A DNA stretch of 64,000 bases from CADEEN01 sp963783785 (GTDB lineage: Bacteria > Pseudomonadota > Gammaproteobacteria > Burkholderiales > Burkholderiaceae_C): assembly GCA_963783785.1 (NCBI GenBank), contig CAWAOQ010000006.1:496001-560000 (forward strand), read 5' to 3'. The notes below the pieces were generated by a model that worked only from the letters and a program-made list of their open reading frames with translations, made no database searches and was not told where the DNA came from. The position numbers and the translations under genes are program-made. Positions 54,025-61,627 of the stretch are shown piece by piece (the stretch's first letter is position 1; each line of letters starts with the position of its first letter).

Positions 54025-54738
54025 ATGCCCCTGCAGCGTCCGACCGGCGTGCGCGCCCTGCTGCCCACGCAGTGCGCGGTGTGTCGCGGCTGGAGCCGAT
54101 CGCGGGTGTGCGACGGCTGCGTGCAGCGCCACGCGCCGCCGGTGCCGCGCTGCACGGTCTGTGCCATTGCCACCCCCGCCGGCACGGCGGTCTGCGGTGC
54201 CTGCCTGCACACGCCGCCGCCCTATGCCCGCAGCATCGCCGCGGTCGACTACGGATTCCCGTGGAGCGACCTGGTGTCGGCATTCAAGTCCCGCGCGGCG
54301 CTCGACCTCGCCCCGGCGCTGGCGGGCCTGTTGGCCGCTGCCGTGCAGTCCGCCGGCGACACCCTGCGCCCGTCGCTCGTGCTGCCGGTGCCGCTGGCCA
54401 GCGAGCGCCTGGCCGAACGCGGCATGAACCAGGCCTGGGAACTGGCGCGGCGCATCGCCGGGCCGCTGGGCATCGAGACCACCCCGCGTGTGTTGCGACG
54501 CCTGATCGACACCGCGCACCTCGCCGATCTGCCGCGCGCGCAGCGCGCGGCCCGCATCCGCGGCGCCTTCGGCATCGGGCCCGGCCAGGCCCATCGCCTG
54601 CACGGCCGGCGCGTGGCGCTGGTCGACGACGTGATGACCAGCGGCGCAACCGCGGCCGAGGCCGCGCGCGTGCTTCTGAGTGCGGGCGCGAGCGAGGTTC
54701 ATGTCTGGGTGCTGGCGCGCACCCCTGCGCCGTCATGA
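54025..54738 (+). CDS. comF: ComF-family phosphoribosyltransferase-like protein
   Basis: This 237-residue protein has an N-terminal zinc-binding cysteine set (PTQCAVCRGWSRSRVCDGCV, then CTVCAIATP and CGAC), DYGFPWSDLVSAFKSRAALD, VLPVPLASERLAERGMNQAW, ELARRIAGPLGIETTPRVLR and the PRPP-binding motif RVALVDDVMTSGATAAEAAR near residue 200. ComF proteins contribute to uptake or processing of transforming DNA. The ATG follows 78 bases after the divergent BioC-like start. The gene's TGA abuts a dispersed repeat copy. Confidence 0.88.
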   Translation: MPLQRPTGVRALLPTQCAVCRGWSRSRVCDGCVQRHAPPVPRCTVCAIATPAGTAVCGACLHTPPPYARSIAAVDYGFPWSDLVSAFKSRAALDLAPALAGLLAAAVQSAGDTLRPSLVLPVPLASERLAERGMNQAWELARRIAGPLGIETTPRVLRRLIDTAHLADLPRAQRAARIRGAFGIGPGQAHRLHGRRVALVDDVMTSGATAAEAARVLLSAGASEVHVWVLARTPAPS

Positions 54739-54820
54739 CGACCCCTGGCTCGCTGCGCTCGCATCCCCCGAGGGGAACTCGGGCCGCTTGGGAGCGGCCC
54801 GGCGCTGGCCCGAGGTGACG
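54739..54820 (+). repeat. Dispersed intergenic repeat, copy C
   Basis: It starts directly after the comF TGA (CGACCCCTGGCTCGCTGCGC) and contains CCCCCGAGGGGAAC and the stem GGCCGCTTGGGAGCGGCC, ending CGGCGCTGGCCCGAGGTGAC just before the trmL start. It is the most diverged copy at its left end, but the stem is fully conserved. Confidence 0.75.
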
Positions 54821-54823
54821 ACA

Positions 54824-55303
54824 ATGTCGGCGATGTTCCACATCGTCCTGGTCCAGCCCGAGATCCCGCCGAACACCGGCAACGTGATCCGTCTGGCCGC
54901 CAACACCGGCTGCACGCTGGATCTGATCGAACCGCTGGGGTTTTCGATGGACGACAAGCAGCTGCAGCGCGCCGGGCTCGACTACCACGAGTACGCGCCG
55001 GTGCGCCGCCATGCGTCGTGGTCGGCGTTCGCGGGCAGCCTGCACCCCGACCCCGCCCGCTGCTTCGCGTTCACCACGCGTGGCGCCCGGCCATTGGCCG
55101 ACGTGTCGTGGCAGGCCGGCGACTGGCTGGTGTTCGGCAATGAATCGGCGGGGCTGCCGGCCGCGCTGCGCGACAGCTTCGCCGCCGCCCAACGCGTGCG
55201 CCTGCCGATGCGGCCGGGCCAGCGCAGCCTGAACCTCAGCAATGCCGTCGCGGTGGCCGTGTTCGAGGCCTGGCGCCAGTGCGGCTACGCCGGCGCCGCC
55301 TGA
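54824..55303 (+). CDS. trmL: tRNA (cytidine/uridine-34-2'-O)-methyltransferase TrmL
   Basis: This 159-residue SPOUT methyltransferase carries motif 1 in VLVQPEIPPNTGNVIRLAAN with TGCTLDLIEPLGFSMDDKQL, motif 2 in WLVFGNESAGLPAALRDSFA and motif 3 in LPMRPGQRSLNLSNAVAVAV, which form the knotted SAM site. It methylates the wobble ribose of tRNA-Leu isoacceptors. The end FEAWRQCGYAG is typical. It starts three bases after the dispersed repeat and converges with gpsA six bases downstream. A second ATG three codons in (MFHIVLV) is possible. Confidence 0.93.
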   Translation: MSAMFHIVLVQPEIPPNTGNVIRLAANTGCTLDLIEPLGFSMDDKQLQRAGLDYHEYAPVRRHASWSAFAGSLHPDPARCFAFTTRGARPLADVSWQAGDWLVFGNESAGLPAALRDSFAAAQRVRLPMRPGQRSLNLSNAVAVAVFEAWRQCGYAGAA

Positions 55304-55309
55304 GCCGGC

Positions 55310-56326
55310 TCACGCTTCGGCGCGCGGCCCCCGCCCCATCAATGAGCGCACCGCATCGAGCACCGTCAGCTGGCCGTCGAGCACGCCGACGACCGCCTCG
55401 GTGATCGGCATCTCGACGCCCGCCGCACGCGCGCGCGCCAAAACCATCGGCGCGCTGTAGACCCCTTCGGCGACGTGGCCGAGCTCGGTCAGCACCTGCG
55501 CCAGCGGCAGGCCGGCGGCCAGCCGCAGGCCCACCTGGCGGTTGCGAGACAGGTCGCCGGTGGCGGTGAGCACCAGGTCGCCGAGGCCCGACAGGCCCAT
55601 GAAGGTCTCCGGCCGGGCGCCGAGCGCGACCCCCAGCCGCGTCATCTCGGCCAGGCCCCGCGTGATCAGCGCGGCGCGCGCATTGAGGCCGGGCCGGCCG
55701 GGCTGGTCGACGCCCAACGCGCCGCCTGCCGCCAGACCGTCGCACAGGCCGGTGGCGATCGCCATCACGTTCTTGACCGCACCGCCGACCTCGACGCCGA
55801 CCGCATCGGCGCTGGTGTAGATGCGCAGCAGGTCGGTGTGGAAGGTGTCGGTCGCCGCCTGGCGCAGCGCTTCGTCGGCGCTGGCCGCCACCAGGGCCGT
55901 GGGCTGGCCGCGCGCCACCTCCAAGGCAAAGCTCGGCCCCGACAACACGCCGGCATGCGCATGCGGGCGCAGCTCATGGGCGATCTCGTGGCCGAGCAGG
56001 CCGCTGCCGGCTTCGAAGCCTTTGCAGACCCACAGCACGCGGGCGTCGTCAGGCACGCTCGCGAGCATCGCGCGCAGGCCCGACATCGGCGTCGCGATCA
56101 CCACCAGGCCGTCTGCGGCGTGGGCCAGCGCCGTGCCGAGATCACTGGTGACGGCCAGCGCAGGGGGCCACGCCACGCCGTCGAGGTAGCGCTGGTTGCA
56201 GCGGGCCTCGGCCATCGCACGCGCGTGGCCGGCATCGCGAGCCCAGAGCTGCACCGCATGACGCGGCGCAGCCTGCACTGCCAGGGCGGTGCCCCAGGCA
56301 CCGGCGCCGAGGATGGTGACGTTCAT
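55310..56326 (-). CDS. gpsA: NAD(P)-dependent glycerol-3-phosphate dehydrogenase
   Basis: This 338-residue enzyme reduces dihydroxyacetone phosphate to sn-glycerol-3-phosphate for phospholipids. The Rossmann motif VTILGAGAWGTALAVQAAPR is at the N-terminus. Other marks are ADGLVVIATPMSGLRAML, VLSGPSFALEVARGQPTALV, GVEVGGAVKNVMAIATGLCD with the catalytic Lys, NARAALITRGLAEMTRLGVA and FMGLSGLGDLVLTATGDLSR. It lies downstream of secB on the same strand, separated by a dispersed repeat. The frame is intact and the length normal. Confidence 0.96.
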   Translation of the reverse strand: MNVTILGAGAWGTALAVQAAPRHAVQLWARDAGHARAMAEARCNQRYLDGVAWPPALAVTSDLGTALAHAADGLVVIATPMSGLRAMLASVPDDARVLWVCKGFEAGSGLLGHEIAHELRPHAHAGVLSGPSFALEVARGQPTALVAASADEALRQAATDTFHTDLLRIYTSADAVGVEVGGAVKNVMAIATGLCDGLAAGGALGVDQPGRPGLNARAALITRGLAEMTRLGVALGARPETFMGLSGLGDLVLTATGDLSRNRQVGLRLAAGLPLAQVLTELGHVAEGVYSAPMVLARARAAGVEMPITEAVVGVLDGQLTVLDAVRSLMGRGPRAEA

Positions 56327-56332
56327 GCCGCG

Positions 56333-56452
56333 AATGATCGCAGGCCGGCGCCGGGCCGCTCCCAAGCGGCCTGCGCTGCCGCGCTCCCCTGAGGGCCACG
56401 CAGGGGCCCCTACGGCCCCGGGGGCGCGAGCGCAGCGAGCTTGGGGCCGTCA
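56333..56452 (-). repeat. Dispersed intergenic repeat, copy D (enlarged)
   Basis: On the minus strand it starts directly after the secB TGA (CGGCCCCAAGCTCGCTGCGC), has an extra GC-rich stretch of about 37 bases (GGGGCCGTAGGGGCCCCTGC), then the conserved stem AGCGGCC / GGCCGCT and the end CGGCGCCGGCCTGCGATC close to the gpsA start. The insertion makes a further internal hairpin, suggesting a local duplication or a composite element. Confidence 0.7.
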
Positions 56453-56935
56453 ATTCAGGATGATGCGCGGCGCGTCGTCGCCGCCGTTGCCCTGTTGCGC
56501 CGCGAGTTGCTGCTGCTGGGCTTCGAACATCGCCTGGAAGTTCACCTCCGACAGCACCACCGGCGGGAAGCCGGCGCGGGTGCAGACATCGGAGACGATC
56601 GCCCGCAGGTACGGATAGACCATGCCCGGGCAGGCAATGCCGAGGATGGCCTGCATCTGGTCGTCGGGCAGGTTGCGGATCTCGAAGATGCCGGCCTGCT
56701 TGGCCTCGATCAGGAACAGCGTGCGGTCCTGCACCTTGGTCGTGACCGTGGCGGTGACGCAGACCTCGAACACGCCCTCGGCAATGGTTTCGGCCGAGAC
56801 GCCGAGATTGATGTCGACCTGCGGCTGCTGCTGCTCGAGCAGGATCTGCGGCGAGTTCGGTTGCTCCAGCGACAAGTCCTTCAGGTACATGCGCTGGATG
56901 TTGAAGACGGGACTGGTTTCTTGCGACTCGGCCAT
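56450..56935 (-). CDS. secB: Protein-export chaperone SecB
   Basis: This 161-residue protein begins MAESQETSPVFNIQRMYLKD, LSLEQPNSPQILLEQQQPQV, with VTTKVQDRTLFLIEAKQAGI and ILGIACPGMVYPYLRAIVSD, followed by CTRAGFPPVVLSEVNFQAMF. These are the SecB core strands and the conserved PxLFPYAR-like segment (here PGMVYPYLRA). SecB holds preproteins unfolded for SecA. The Gln-rich tail (AQQQQLAAQQGNGG) varies in the family. grxC lies upstream on the same strand, with a hairpin between. Confidence 0.95.
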   Translation of the reverse strand: MAESQETSPVFNIQRMYLKDLSLEQPNSPQILLEQQQPQVDINLGVSAETIAEGVFEVCVTATVTTKVQDRTLFLIEAKQAGIFEIRNLPDDQMQAILGIACPGMVYPYLRAIVSDVCTRAGFPPVVLSEVNFQAMFEAQQQQLAAQQGNGGDDAPRIILN

Positions 56936-56958
56936 GGTGGTGGGCTTCCAATGAAACA

Positions 56959-56979
56959 AACCCGCAGCGGCTGCGGGTT
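56959..56979 (-). terminator. Hairpin between grxC and secB (terminator or attenuator)
   Basis: A perfect nine-base stem AACCCGCAG / CTGCGGGTT with a three-base loop. On the minus strand it is followed by TTGTTTCATT, giving a fair intrinsic terminator after grxC. It ends only 24 bases before the secB ATG, which leaves no room for a separate promoter, so it may act as partial terminator or attenuator controlling secB read-through. Confidence 0.65.
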
Positions 56980-57026
56980 GGGGCGCGAATTATCGCGCAG
57001 CGCGGAAGCAGGCCCTGCGCGGGCGC

Positions 57027-57281
57027 TCAGCCCAGCAGCGGCAGCAGGCCGCCGCGCTGGTCGAGTGCGATCAGGTCGTCGCAGCCGCCGACATGGGTAT
57101 CGCCGATGAAGATCTGTGGCACCGTGCGGCGCCCGGTCAGCGCCACCATCTGCTCGCGCTGCGCCGGCTCCAGGTCGACCCTCACCTCTTCGATCGACGC
57201 TACGCCGCGTTGCTTGAGCAGCGCCTTGGCGCGGATGCAGTAGGGGCAGACCTGCGTGGTGTACATGCGGACGCGATTCAT
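57027..57281 (-). CDS. grxC: Glutaredoxin 3
   Basis: This 84-residue glutaredoxin starts MNRVRMYTTQVCPYCIRAKA with the redox centre CPYC at residues 12-15. The glutathione-binding parts are GRRTVPQIFIGDTHVGGCDD (TVP cis-Pro and GGxDD) and the end LDQRGGLLPLLG. It reduces disulfides and glutathionylated proteins with GSH. The pair grxC-secB in this order is common in proteobacteria. The start is 83 bases from the stop of the rhodanese gene. Confidence 0.95.
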   Translation of the reverse strand: MNRVRMYTTQVCPYCIRAKALLKQRGVASIEEVRVDLEPAQREQMVALTGRRTVPQIFIGDTHVGGCDDLIALDQRGGLLPLLG

Positions 57282-57333
57282 GCGGTGGCGAGAGAGGCAA
57301 TGCGACCGCGGTATTGTCTCGTGTCAACGAATT

Positions 57334-57349
57334 CCCTGCAGCTGCAGGG
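57334..57349. repeat. Perfect 16-base palindrome between the rhodanese gene and grxC
   Basis: CCCTGCAG followed directly by its complement CTGCAGGG, with no spacer. It lies 15 bases after the rhodanese stop and about 50 bases before the grxC start on the minus strand. It lacks a loop and a T-run, so an operator is more likely than a terminator. No matching regulator was recognised. Confidence 0.35.
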
Positions 57350-57364
57350 CTGACGGCGGCCGGC

Positions 57365-57784
57365 TCAGGCCGCAGACTTTTCCACGGGCAGGTTGGCTTC
57401 GCGCCAGGCCGCGAGCCCGCCAGCGAGCGAGCGCACGTTCTCGTAGCCGGCCTTGCGCAGCAGGCCGACGGCGCGCGACGAACGCGCCCCGCTCGCGCAC
57501 ACCAGCACCACCGGCAGCGACTTGTTGGTCGGCAGGGCCTTGGCGCCGTCGAGTTGACCGAGCGGCACGTTGCGCGCCCCGCCCGGGTGACCGGCGGCAA
57601 ATTCGGCCGGCTCGCTGACGTCGATCAGCACCGCCTTCTCGCGGTTCATCAGTCGCACCGCCTCGGCAGTGCCGACCGAGGCGCCCCCGGCCGCGCCGCC
57701 CTTGATCGTCGGCCACAACAGAAAGCCGCCGGAAACCACAGCGGCGGCCACCAGGTGCCAATTGAGAAGCAGGAAGTCCAGCAC
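57365..57784 (-). CDS. Membrane-anchored rhodanese-like sulfurtransferase
   Basis: This 139-residue protein has one N-terminal helix (FLLLNWHLVAAAVVSGGFLL) and a rhodanese domain: VRLMNREKAVLIDVSEPAEF, AAGHPGGARNVPLGQLDGAK, the active Cys in LPVVLVCASGARSSRAVGLL near residue 96, and YENVRSLAGGLAAWREANLP. It probably transfers sulfane sulfur or reduces thiols at the inner membrane. Proteins of this type (YibN-like) often precede grxC-secB. A TATAAT hexamer on the minus strand (57820-57815), 30 bases upstream, is a candidate -10. Confidence 0.9.
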   Translation of the reverse strand: MLDFLLLNWHLVAAAVVSGGFLLWPTIKGGAAGGASVGTAEAVRLMNREKAVLIDVSEPAEFAAGHPGGARNVPLGQLDGAKALPTNKSLPVVLVCASGARSSRAVGLLRKAGYENVRSLAGGLAAWREANLPVEKSAA

Positions 57785-57814
57785 GTCGCGCGATCAGGTT
57801 GTGAAAAGGGGCGG

Positions 57815-57822
57815 ATTATAGA
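57815..57822. promoter_or_regulatory. Candidate -10 boxes in the rhodanese/gpmA divergent region
   Basis: On the minus strand the bases at 57820-57815 read TATAAT, a perfect -10 hexamer 30 bases before the rhodanese start. On the plus strand TATAGA (57817-57822) lies 40 bases before the gpmA ATG. No convincing -35 is present for either at the right distance, so the call rests on the hexamers and the divergent layout. Confidence 0.35.
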
Positions 57823-57862
57823 ATTCGCTCGCCTCTTGATCGCGCCCTGCCTGCCCTCTGCC

Positions 57863-58609
57863 ATGACCAAGCTCGTGCTGATCCGCCACGGCGAATCGAC
57901 CTGGAACCTCGACAATCGCTTCACCGGCTGGACCGACGTGCCGCTGACCGACACCGGCGTGGCCCAGGCGCGCCAGTCCGGTCGCTTGTTGCGGGAGGCC
58001 GGCTACGAGTTCGACATCGCCTACACCTCGGTGCTGAAGCGCGCCATCTGGACCCTGTGGCACGCACTGGACGAGATGGACCGGACCTGGCTGCCGATCG
58101 TCAACGACTGGCGCCTGAACGAGCGCCACTACGGCGCCCTGCAGGGCCTGAACAAGGCCGAGACCGCCAGGCAGTACGGCGACGAGCAGGTGCTGGTCTG
58201 GCGCCGCAGCTACGACACGCCGCCGCCGCCGCTCGAGCCCGGCGACCCGCGCTGCGAACGCGACGACCCGCGCTACGCCAGGCTCGCCGCCGGCGAGGTG
58301 CCGCTGACCGAGTGCCTGAAGGACACCGTGGCCCGCGTGCTGCCGTGCTGGAACGACACGCTGGCGCCGGCGTTGCGCGCGGGCCTGCGCATCGTGGTCG
58401 CCGCCCACGGCAACTCGATCCGCGCACTGGTGAAGTACCTCGACGGCATCTCCGACAGCGACATCGTCGGCCTCAACATCCCCAATGGCATCCCGCTGGT
58501 GTACGAACTCGATGCCGCACTGAAGCCGTTGCGCCACTACTACCTCGGGGACCCGGAAGTCGCTGCAAAGGCCGCGGCCGCGGTCGCAGCGCAGGGCAAG
58601 AAGGGCTGA
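57863..58609 (+). CDS. gpmA: 2,3-bisphosphoglycerate-dependent phosphoglycerate mutase
   Basis: This 248-residue glycolytic enzyme carries the catalytic phospho-His in MTKLVLIRHGESTWNLDNRF (His9), then TGWTDVPLTDTGVAQARQSG, YTSVLKRAIWTLWHALDEMD, DWRLNERHYGALQGLNKAET and the second active His in LRIVVAAHGNSIRALVKYLD. The insert WRRSYDTPPPPLEPGD marks the dPGM family. It interconverts 3- and 2-phosphoglycerate. The ATG is the first in frame after a divergent promoter region shared with the rhodanese gene. The Ala/Lys-rich tail (AAKAAAAVAAQGKKG) is variable. Confidence 0.96.
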   Translation: MTKLVLIRHGESTWNLDNRFTGWTDVPLTDTGVAQARQSGRLLREAGYEFDIAYTSVLKRAIWTLWHALDEMDRTWLPIVNDWRLNERHYGALQGLNKAETARQYGDEQVLVWRRSYDTPPPPLEPGDPRCERDDPRYARLAAGEVPLTECLKDTVARVLPCWNDTLAPALRAGLRIVVAAHGNSIRALVKYLDGISDSDIVGLNIPNGIPLVYELDAALKPLRHYYLGDPEVAAKAAAAVAAQGKKG

Positions 58610-58614
58610 GGATC

Positions 58615-59355
58615 TCAGCCGGCGCGCGCGAGCGCGTCACCGATGCGCTCGCGCAGGTGGGCGGCCAGCGCACGGCGATCGGCATGCGCCGTGACCTCGG
58701 CGTCGAGCAGCTGGACCGTCACCTGCAAGCCCTTTGCACAGGCCAGGCGCCACAGGCTCTGCAGCAACGTCGTCTGGCCGAGAAACTCGGCCGCGGGGCT
58801 GAAGGCGTGGCCGGGTTGGTGAAAGCGCAGCACCACCGGTTGCGCCGGCGTCGACGTCGCGATGGCCGCCTGCAGCAGGTTGGCGTGGAACGGCAGCAGG
58901 TCGCGGCCCGCGCCGGTCGTGCCTTCGGGGAACACCGCCACCATGTCACCGGCGCGCAAGGCTTCAGCCATCTGGTGAACGACGCGCAGCGCGTCACGCT
59001 TGCTCTCGCGCTCGATGAACAAGGTGCCCGCGGCGGCCGCCAGCCCGCCGAGCAGCGGCCAACGCCTGACGTCCGATTTCGAGACGAAGCGCGCCTGCGG
59101 CGCCACGGCATGGATGGCGGCGATGTCGAGCCATGACACATGGTTGGCGACCAGCAGCGTGGCGCCCGCCCGCGGTGCGCCGTGCACCGTGAGCCCGATG
59201 CCCAGCGTGCTCAGCAGCTTGGCCGACCACCAGCGGATCAATGCCTGGCGGCCACCGGCGTCCCGCGACGGGAAGCGCAACGCCACCACCGCGATGCCAA
59301 GCGCCAGATGCCCCAGCGTGCGCGACAGGCGCCAGGCACCGACCAGACCGCGCAT
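58615..59355 (-). CDS. 1-acyl-sn-glycerol-3-phosphate acyltransferase-like protein (PlsC family)
   Basis: This 246-residue membrane-associated acyltransferase has an N-terminal helix (TLGHLALGIAVVALRF). The catalytic NHx4D is in LLVANHVSWLDIAAIHAVAP near residue 72; block II/III is ARFVSKSDVRRWPLLGGLAA with GTLFIERESKRDA and FPEGTTGAGRDLLPFHANLL. It would acylate lysophosphatidate or a related lyso-lipid. Its ATG overlaps the pyrC' stop, so it is the last gene of the pyrimidine train, an arrangement often seen in betaproteobacteria. It converges with gpmA five bases away. Confidence 0.88.
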   Translation of the reverse strand: MRGLVGAWRLSRTLGHLALGIAVVALRFPSRDAGGRQALIRWWSAKLLSTLGIGLTVHGAPRAGATLLVANHVSWLDIAAIHAVAPQARFVSKSDVRRWPLLGGLAAAAGTLFIERESKRDALRVVHQMAEALRAGDMVAVFPEGTTGAGRDLLPFHANLLQAAIATSTPAQPVVLRFHQPGHAFSPAAEFLGQTTLLQSLWRLACAKGLQVTVQLLDAEVTAHADRRALAAHLRERIGDALARAG

Positions 59356-60668
59356 CAGGCCAGCGTGCGCTCGAAGGCCACGCCACCGGCCACCAGCGTG
59401 GTGTGCACGCGACCGGGCAGTTCGAAGCCGCTGGAGGCGAACGCAAACGGCGTGTGCTTGCCCTGGCTGACCAGCGCATCGGCGCGCACGGCCCAGCGCG
59501 CCGCCGGGTCGAACACACAGATGTCGGCGACACCGCCTTCGACCAGCCGACCCGCGCTGGCCGCCAACGAGCCGATGGCCGGGCCGAGCACGCGCACCGG
59601 GTCGCAGGTGATGCGGGCCAACGTCTGCGTCAGCGGCAAGCGGCGCTGCTCGCCCCATCGAAGGGCCAGGCCGAGCAGCAGTTCGAGGCCCGTGGCGCCG
59701 GGCGTGGCTTCGCCGAACGGCAGCGTCTTCTCGTCGCTGCTGACCGGCGTGTGGTCCGACACCAGCGCATCGAGCGTGCCATCGGCCAGCGCGGCCTGCA
59801 GCGCATCGCGGTCGCGTTGCTGGCGCAACGGCGGCGTGACGCGCATCGCCGAGTCGAAGAAGCCGATGTCGACATCGGTCAGGTGCAGCGAGTTGATGCT
59901 GACGTCGCCCGTCACCGGCAGGCCTTCGGTCTTGGCCCGGCGCAGCAACTCGACCCCGGCCGCACTCGACAGGCGACACAGGTGCACGCGGGCGCCGGTG
60001 ACGCGCACCAGCTCGAACAGCGTGTGCAGCGCGACCGTCTCGGCAGCCACCGGCACGCCCGACAGGCCCAGCCGCGTCGCCACCGCGCCGCTGGCGGCCA
60101 CGCCGCCGCCGAGCCACGGATCCTGCGGCCGCAGCCAGACGGCGTAGCCGTAGGTGGCGGCGTATTGCAGCGCGCGTTGCAGCGTCAGCGTGTTGACGAT
60201 CGCGGCGTCGGCCTGCGAAAAGCCGACACAGCCGGCTTCGCTCAGCTCGGCCATCTCGGTCAGGGTCTCGCCGGCCAGGCCGCGCGTCAGCGCGCCGAGC
60301 GGAAACAGGCGGCAGCGGCTCAGCCTGCGAGCGCGAAACTTGAGCATCTCGACCAGGCCCGGTTCATCGAGCGGCGGGTCGGTGTCGGGCAGGCAGACCA
60401 GGCCGGTCACGCCACCGGCCGCCGCCGCCGCCAGTTCGCTCTCGAGCATGCCTTCATGCTCGTGGCCGGGCTCGCGCAGGCGCGCGGCAAGGTCCACCAG
60501 CCCCGGCGCGACGACCAGGCCGCTGGCGTCGAGCGTGCGTTCGGGCGCGAAGTCGCGGCTGACGTCGCCGAGCGCGACGATGCGACCCCCGGCAATGAAC
60601 AAGTCACCGACCCGGTCGAGTCCGCTGGCAGGGTCGACCAGGCGGCCGTCCTTGATCAGGAGCTTCAT
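59355..60668 (-). CDS. pyrC': Dihydroorotase-like protein PyrC' (inactive subunit)
   Basis: This 437-residue amidohydrolase-fold protein begins MKLLIKDGRLVDPASGLDRV. Where active enzymes have DxHxHxRxPG, this reads LVDLAARLREPGHEHEGMLE, so both zinc-binding His are gone. VTGDVSINSLHLTDVDIG and ALVSDHTPVSSDEKTLPFGE also follow the pseudo-dihydroorotase pattern. In Pseudomonas-type organisms such PyrC' proteins are required to assemble active aspartate transcarbamoylase with PyrB. The ATG overlaps the pyrB stop. A catalytic dihydroorotase must be encoded elsewhere. Confidence 0.9.
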   Translation of the reverse strand: MKLLIKDGRLVDPASGLDRVGDLFIAGGRIVALGDVSRDFAPERTLDASGLVVAPGLVDLAARLREPGHEHEGMLESELAAAAAGGVTGLVCLPDTDPPLDEPGLVEMLKFRARRLSRCRLFPLGALTRGLAGETLTEMAELSEAGCVGFSQADAAIVNTLTLQRALQYAATYGYAVWLRPQDPWLGGGVAASGAVATRLGLSGVPVAAETVALHTLFELVRVTGARVHLCRLSSAAGVELLRRAKTEGLPVTGDVSINSLHLTDVDIGFFDSAMRVTPPLRQQRDRDALQAALADGTLDALVSDHTPVSSDEKTLPFGEATPGATGLELLLGLALRWGEQRRLPLTQTLARITCDPVRVLGPAIGSLAASAGRLVEGGVADICVFDPAARWAVRADALVSQGKHTPFAFASSGFELPGRVHTTLVAGGVAFERTLA

Positions 60669-61627
60669 GCCTCGTTCCCCGCGATCATCGACATCACCGC
60701 CATGCGCACCGCGATGCCGAACGACACCTGCGGCAGGATCACGCTGTGCGCGCCGTCGGCCACGGCCGAATCGATCTCGACGCCGCGGTTGATCGGGCCC
60801 GGGTGCATCACGATGGCGTCGGGCTGGGCCAGCGCGAGCTTGTCGGGCGTGAGGCCGAAGTGCTTGAAGAACTCGCCGGCGCTGGGCAGCATCGCGCCGC
60901 TCATGCGCTCGTTCTGCAGCCGCAGCATGATGATCACGTCGGCGTCGCGGATGCCCTCGGCCATGTCGTGGCAGACGCGCACGCCCATCTGCGCCAGGTC
61001 GCCGGGCACCAGCGTCTTCGGCCCGACGGCGCGAATCTCGGGCACGCCCAGCGTGGTCAGCGCGTGGATGTCGGAGCGCGCCACGCGCGAGTGCACGATG
61101 TCGCCGACGATCGCCACCCGCAGCTGCGTGAAGTCGCCCTTGAAGTGGCGGATCGTGTACATGTCCAGCAGCCCCTGCGTCGGGTGCGCGTGGCGGCCGT
61201 CGCCGGCATTGACCACATGCACGTGCGGCGCGCAATGCTCGGCGATCAGGTACGGCGCACCGCTTTCGCTGTGGCGCACGACGAACATGTCGGCATGCAT
61301 CGCCGACAGGTTGGCGATGGTGTCGAGCAGGCTCTCGCCCTTCGCGGTGGACGACCGTGCGATGTCGAGGTTGATGACGTCGGCCGACAGGCGCTTGGCG
61401 GCGATCTCGAAGGTCGTGCGGGTGCGCGTGCTGTTCTCGAAGAACAGGTTGAACACGCTCTTGCCGCGCAGCAGCGGCACCTTCTTGACCTCGCGCTCGT
61501 TGACGCTCAGGAAGGTGCCCGCGGTGTCGAGGATCTGCGTCAGCACCGCCTTGGGCAGGCCCTCGATCGACAGCAGGTGGATCAGCTCGCCGTGGCGATT
61601 GAGCTGGGGGTTGCGTCGGAGCAACAT
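60665..61627 (-). CDS. pyrB: Aspartate carbamoyltransferase catalytic subunit
   Basis: This 320-residue enzyme makes carbamoyl aspartate, the first committed pyrimidine step. The carbamoyl-phosphate site FNLFFENSTRTRTTFEIAAK is near residue 63. SSTAKGESLLDTIANLSAMH, VVNAGDGRHAHPTQGLLDMY, RVAIVGDIVHSRVARSDIHA and VMHPGPINRGVEIDS cover the carbamoyl- and aspartate-binding loops. The start (M)LLRRNPQLNRHGELIHLLSI overlaps the pyrR stop, and the stop overlaps the pyrC' start. It probably forms a dodecamer with PyrC'. Its expression may be controlled by the upstream PyrR. Confidence 0.96.
   Translation of the reverse strand: MLLRRNPQLNRHGELIHLLSIEGLPKAVLTQILDTAGTFLSVNEREVKKVPLLRGKSVFNLFFENSTRTRTTFEIAAKRLSADVINLDIARSSTAKGESLLDTIANLSAMHADMFVVRHSESGAPYLIAEHCAPHVHVVNAGDGRHAHPTQGLLDMYTIRHFKGDFTQLRVAIVGDIVHSRVARSDIHALTTLGVPEIRAVGPKTLVPGDLAQMGVRVCHDMAEGIRDADVIIMLRLQNERMSGAMLPSAGEFFKHFGLTPDKLALAQPDAIVMHPGPINRGVEIDSAVADGAHSVILPQVSFGIAVRMAVMSMIAGNEA

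Noticed and set aside
59355..60668. Calling PyrC' an active dihydroorotase
   Set aside because: Both zinc-binding His of the DxHxHxR motif are missing.
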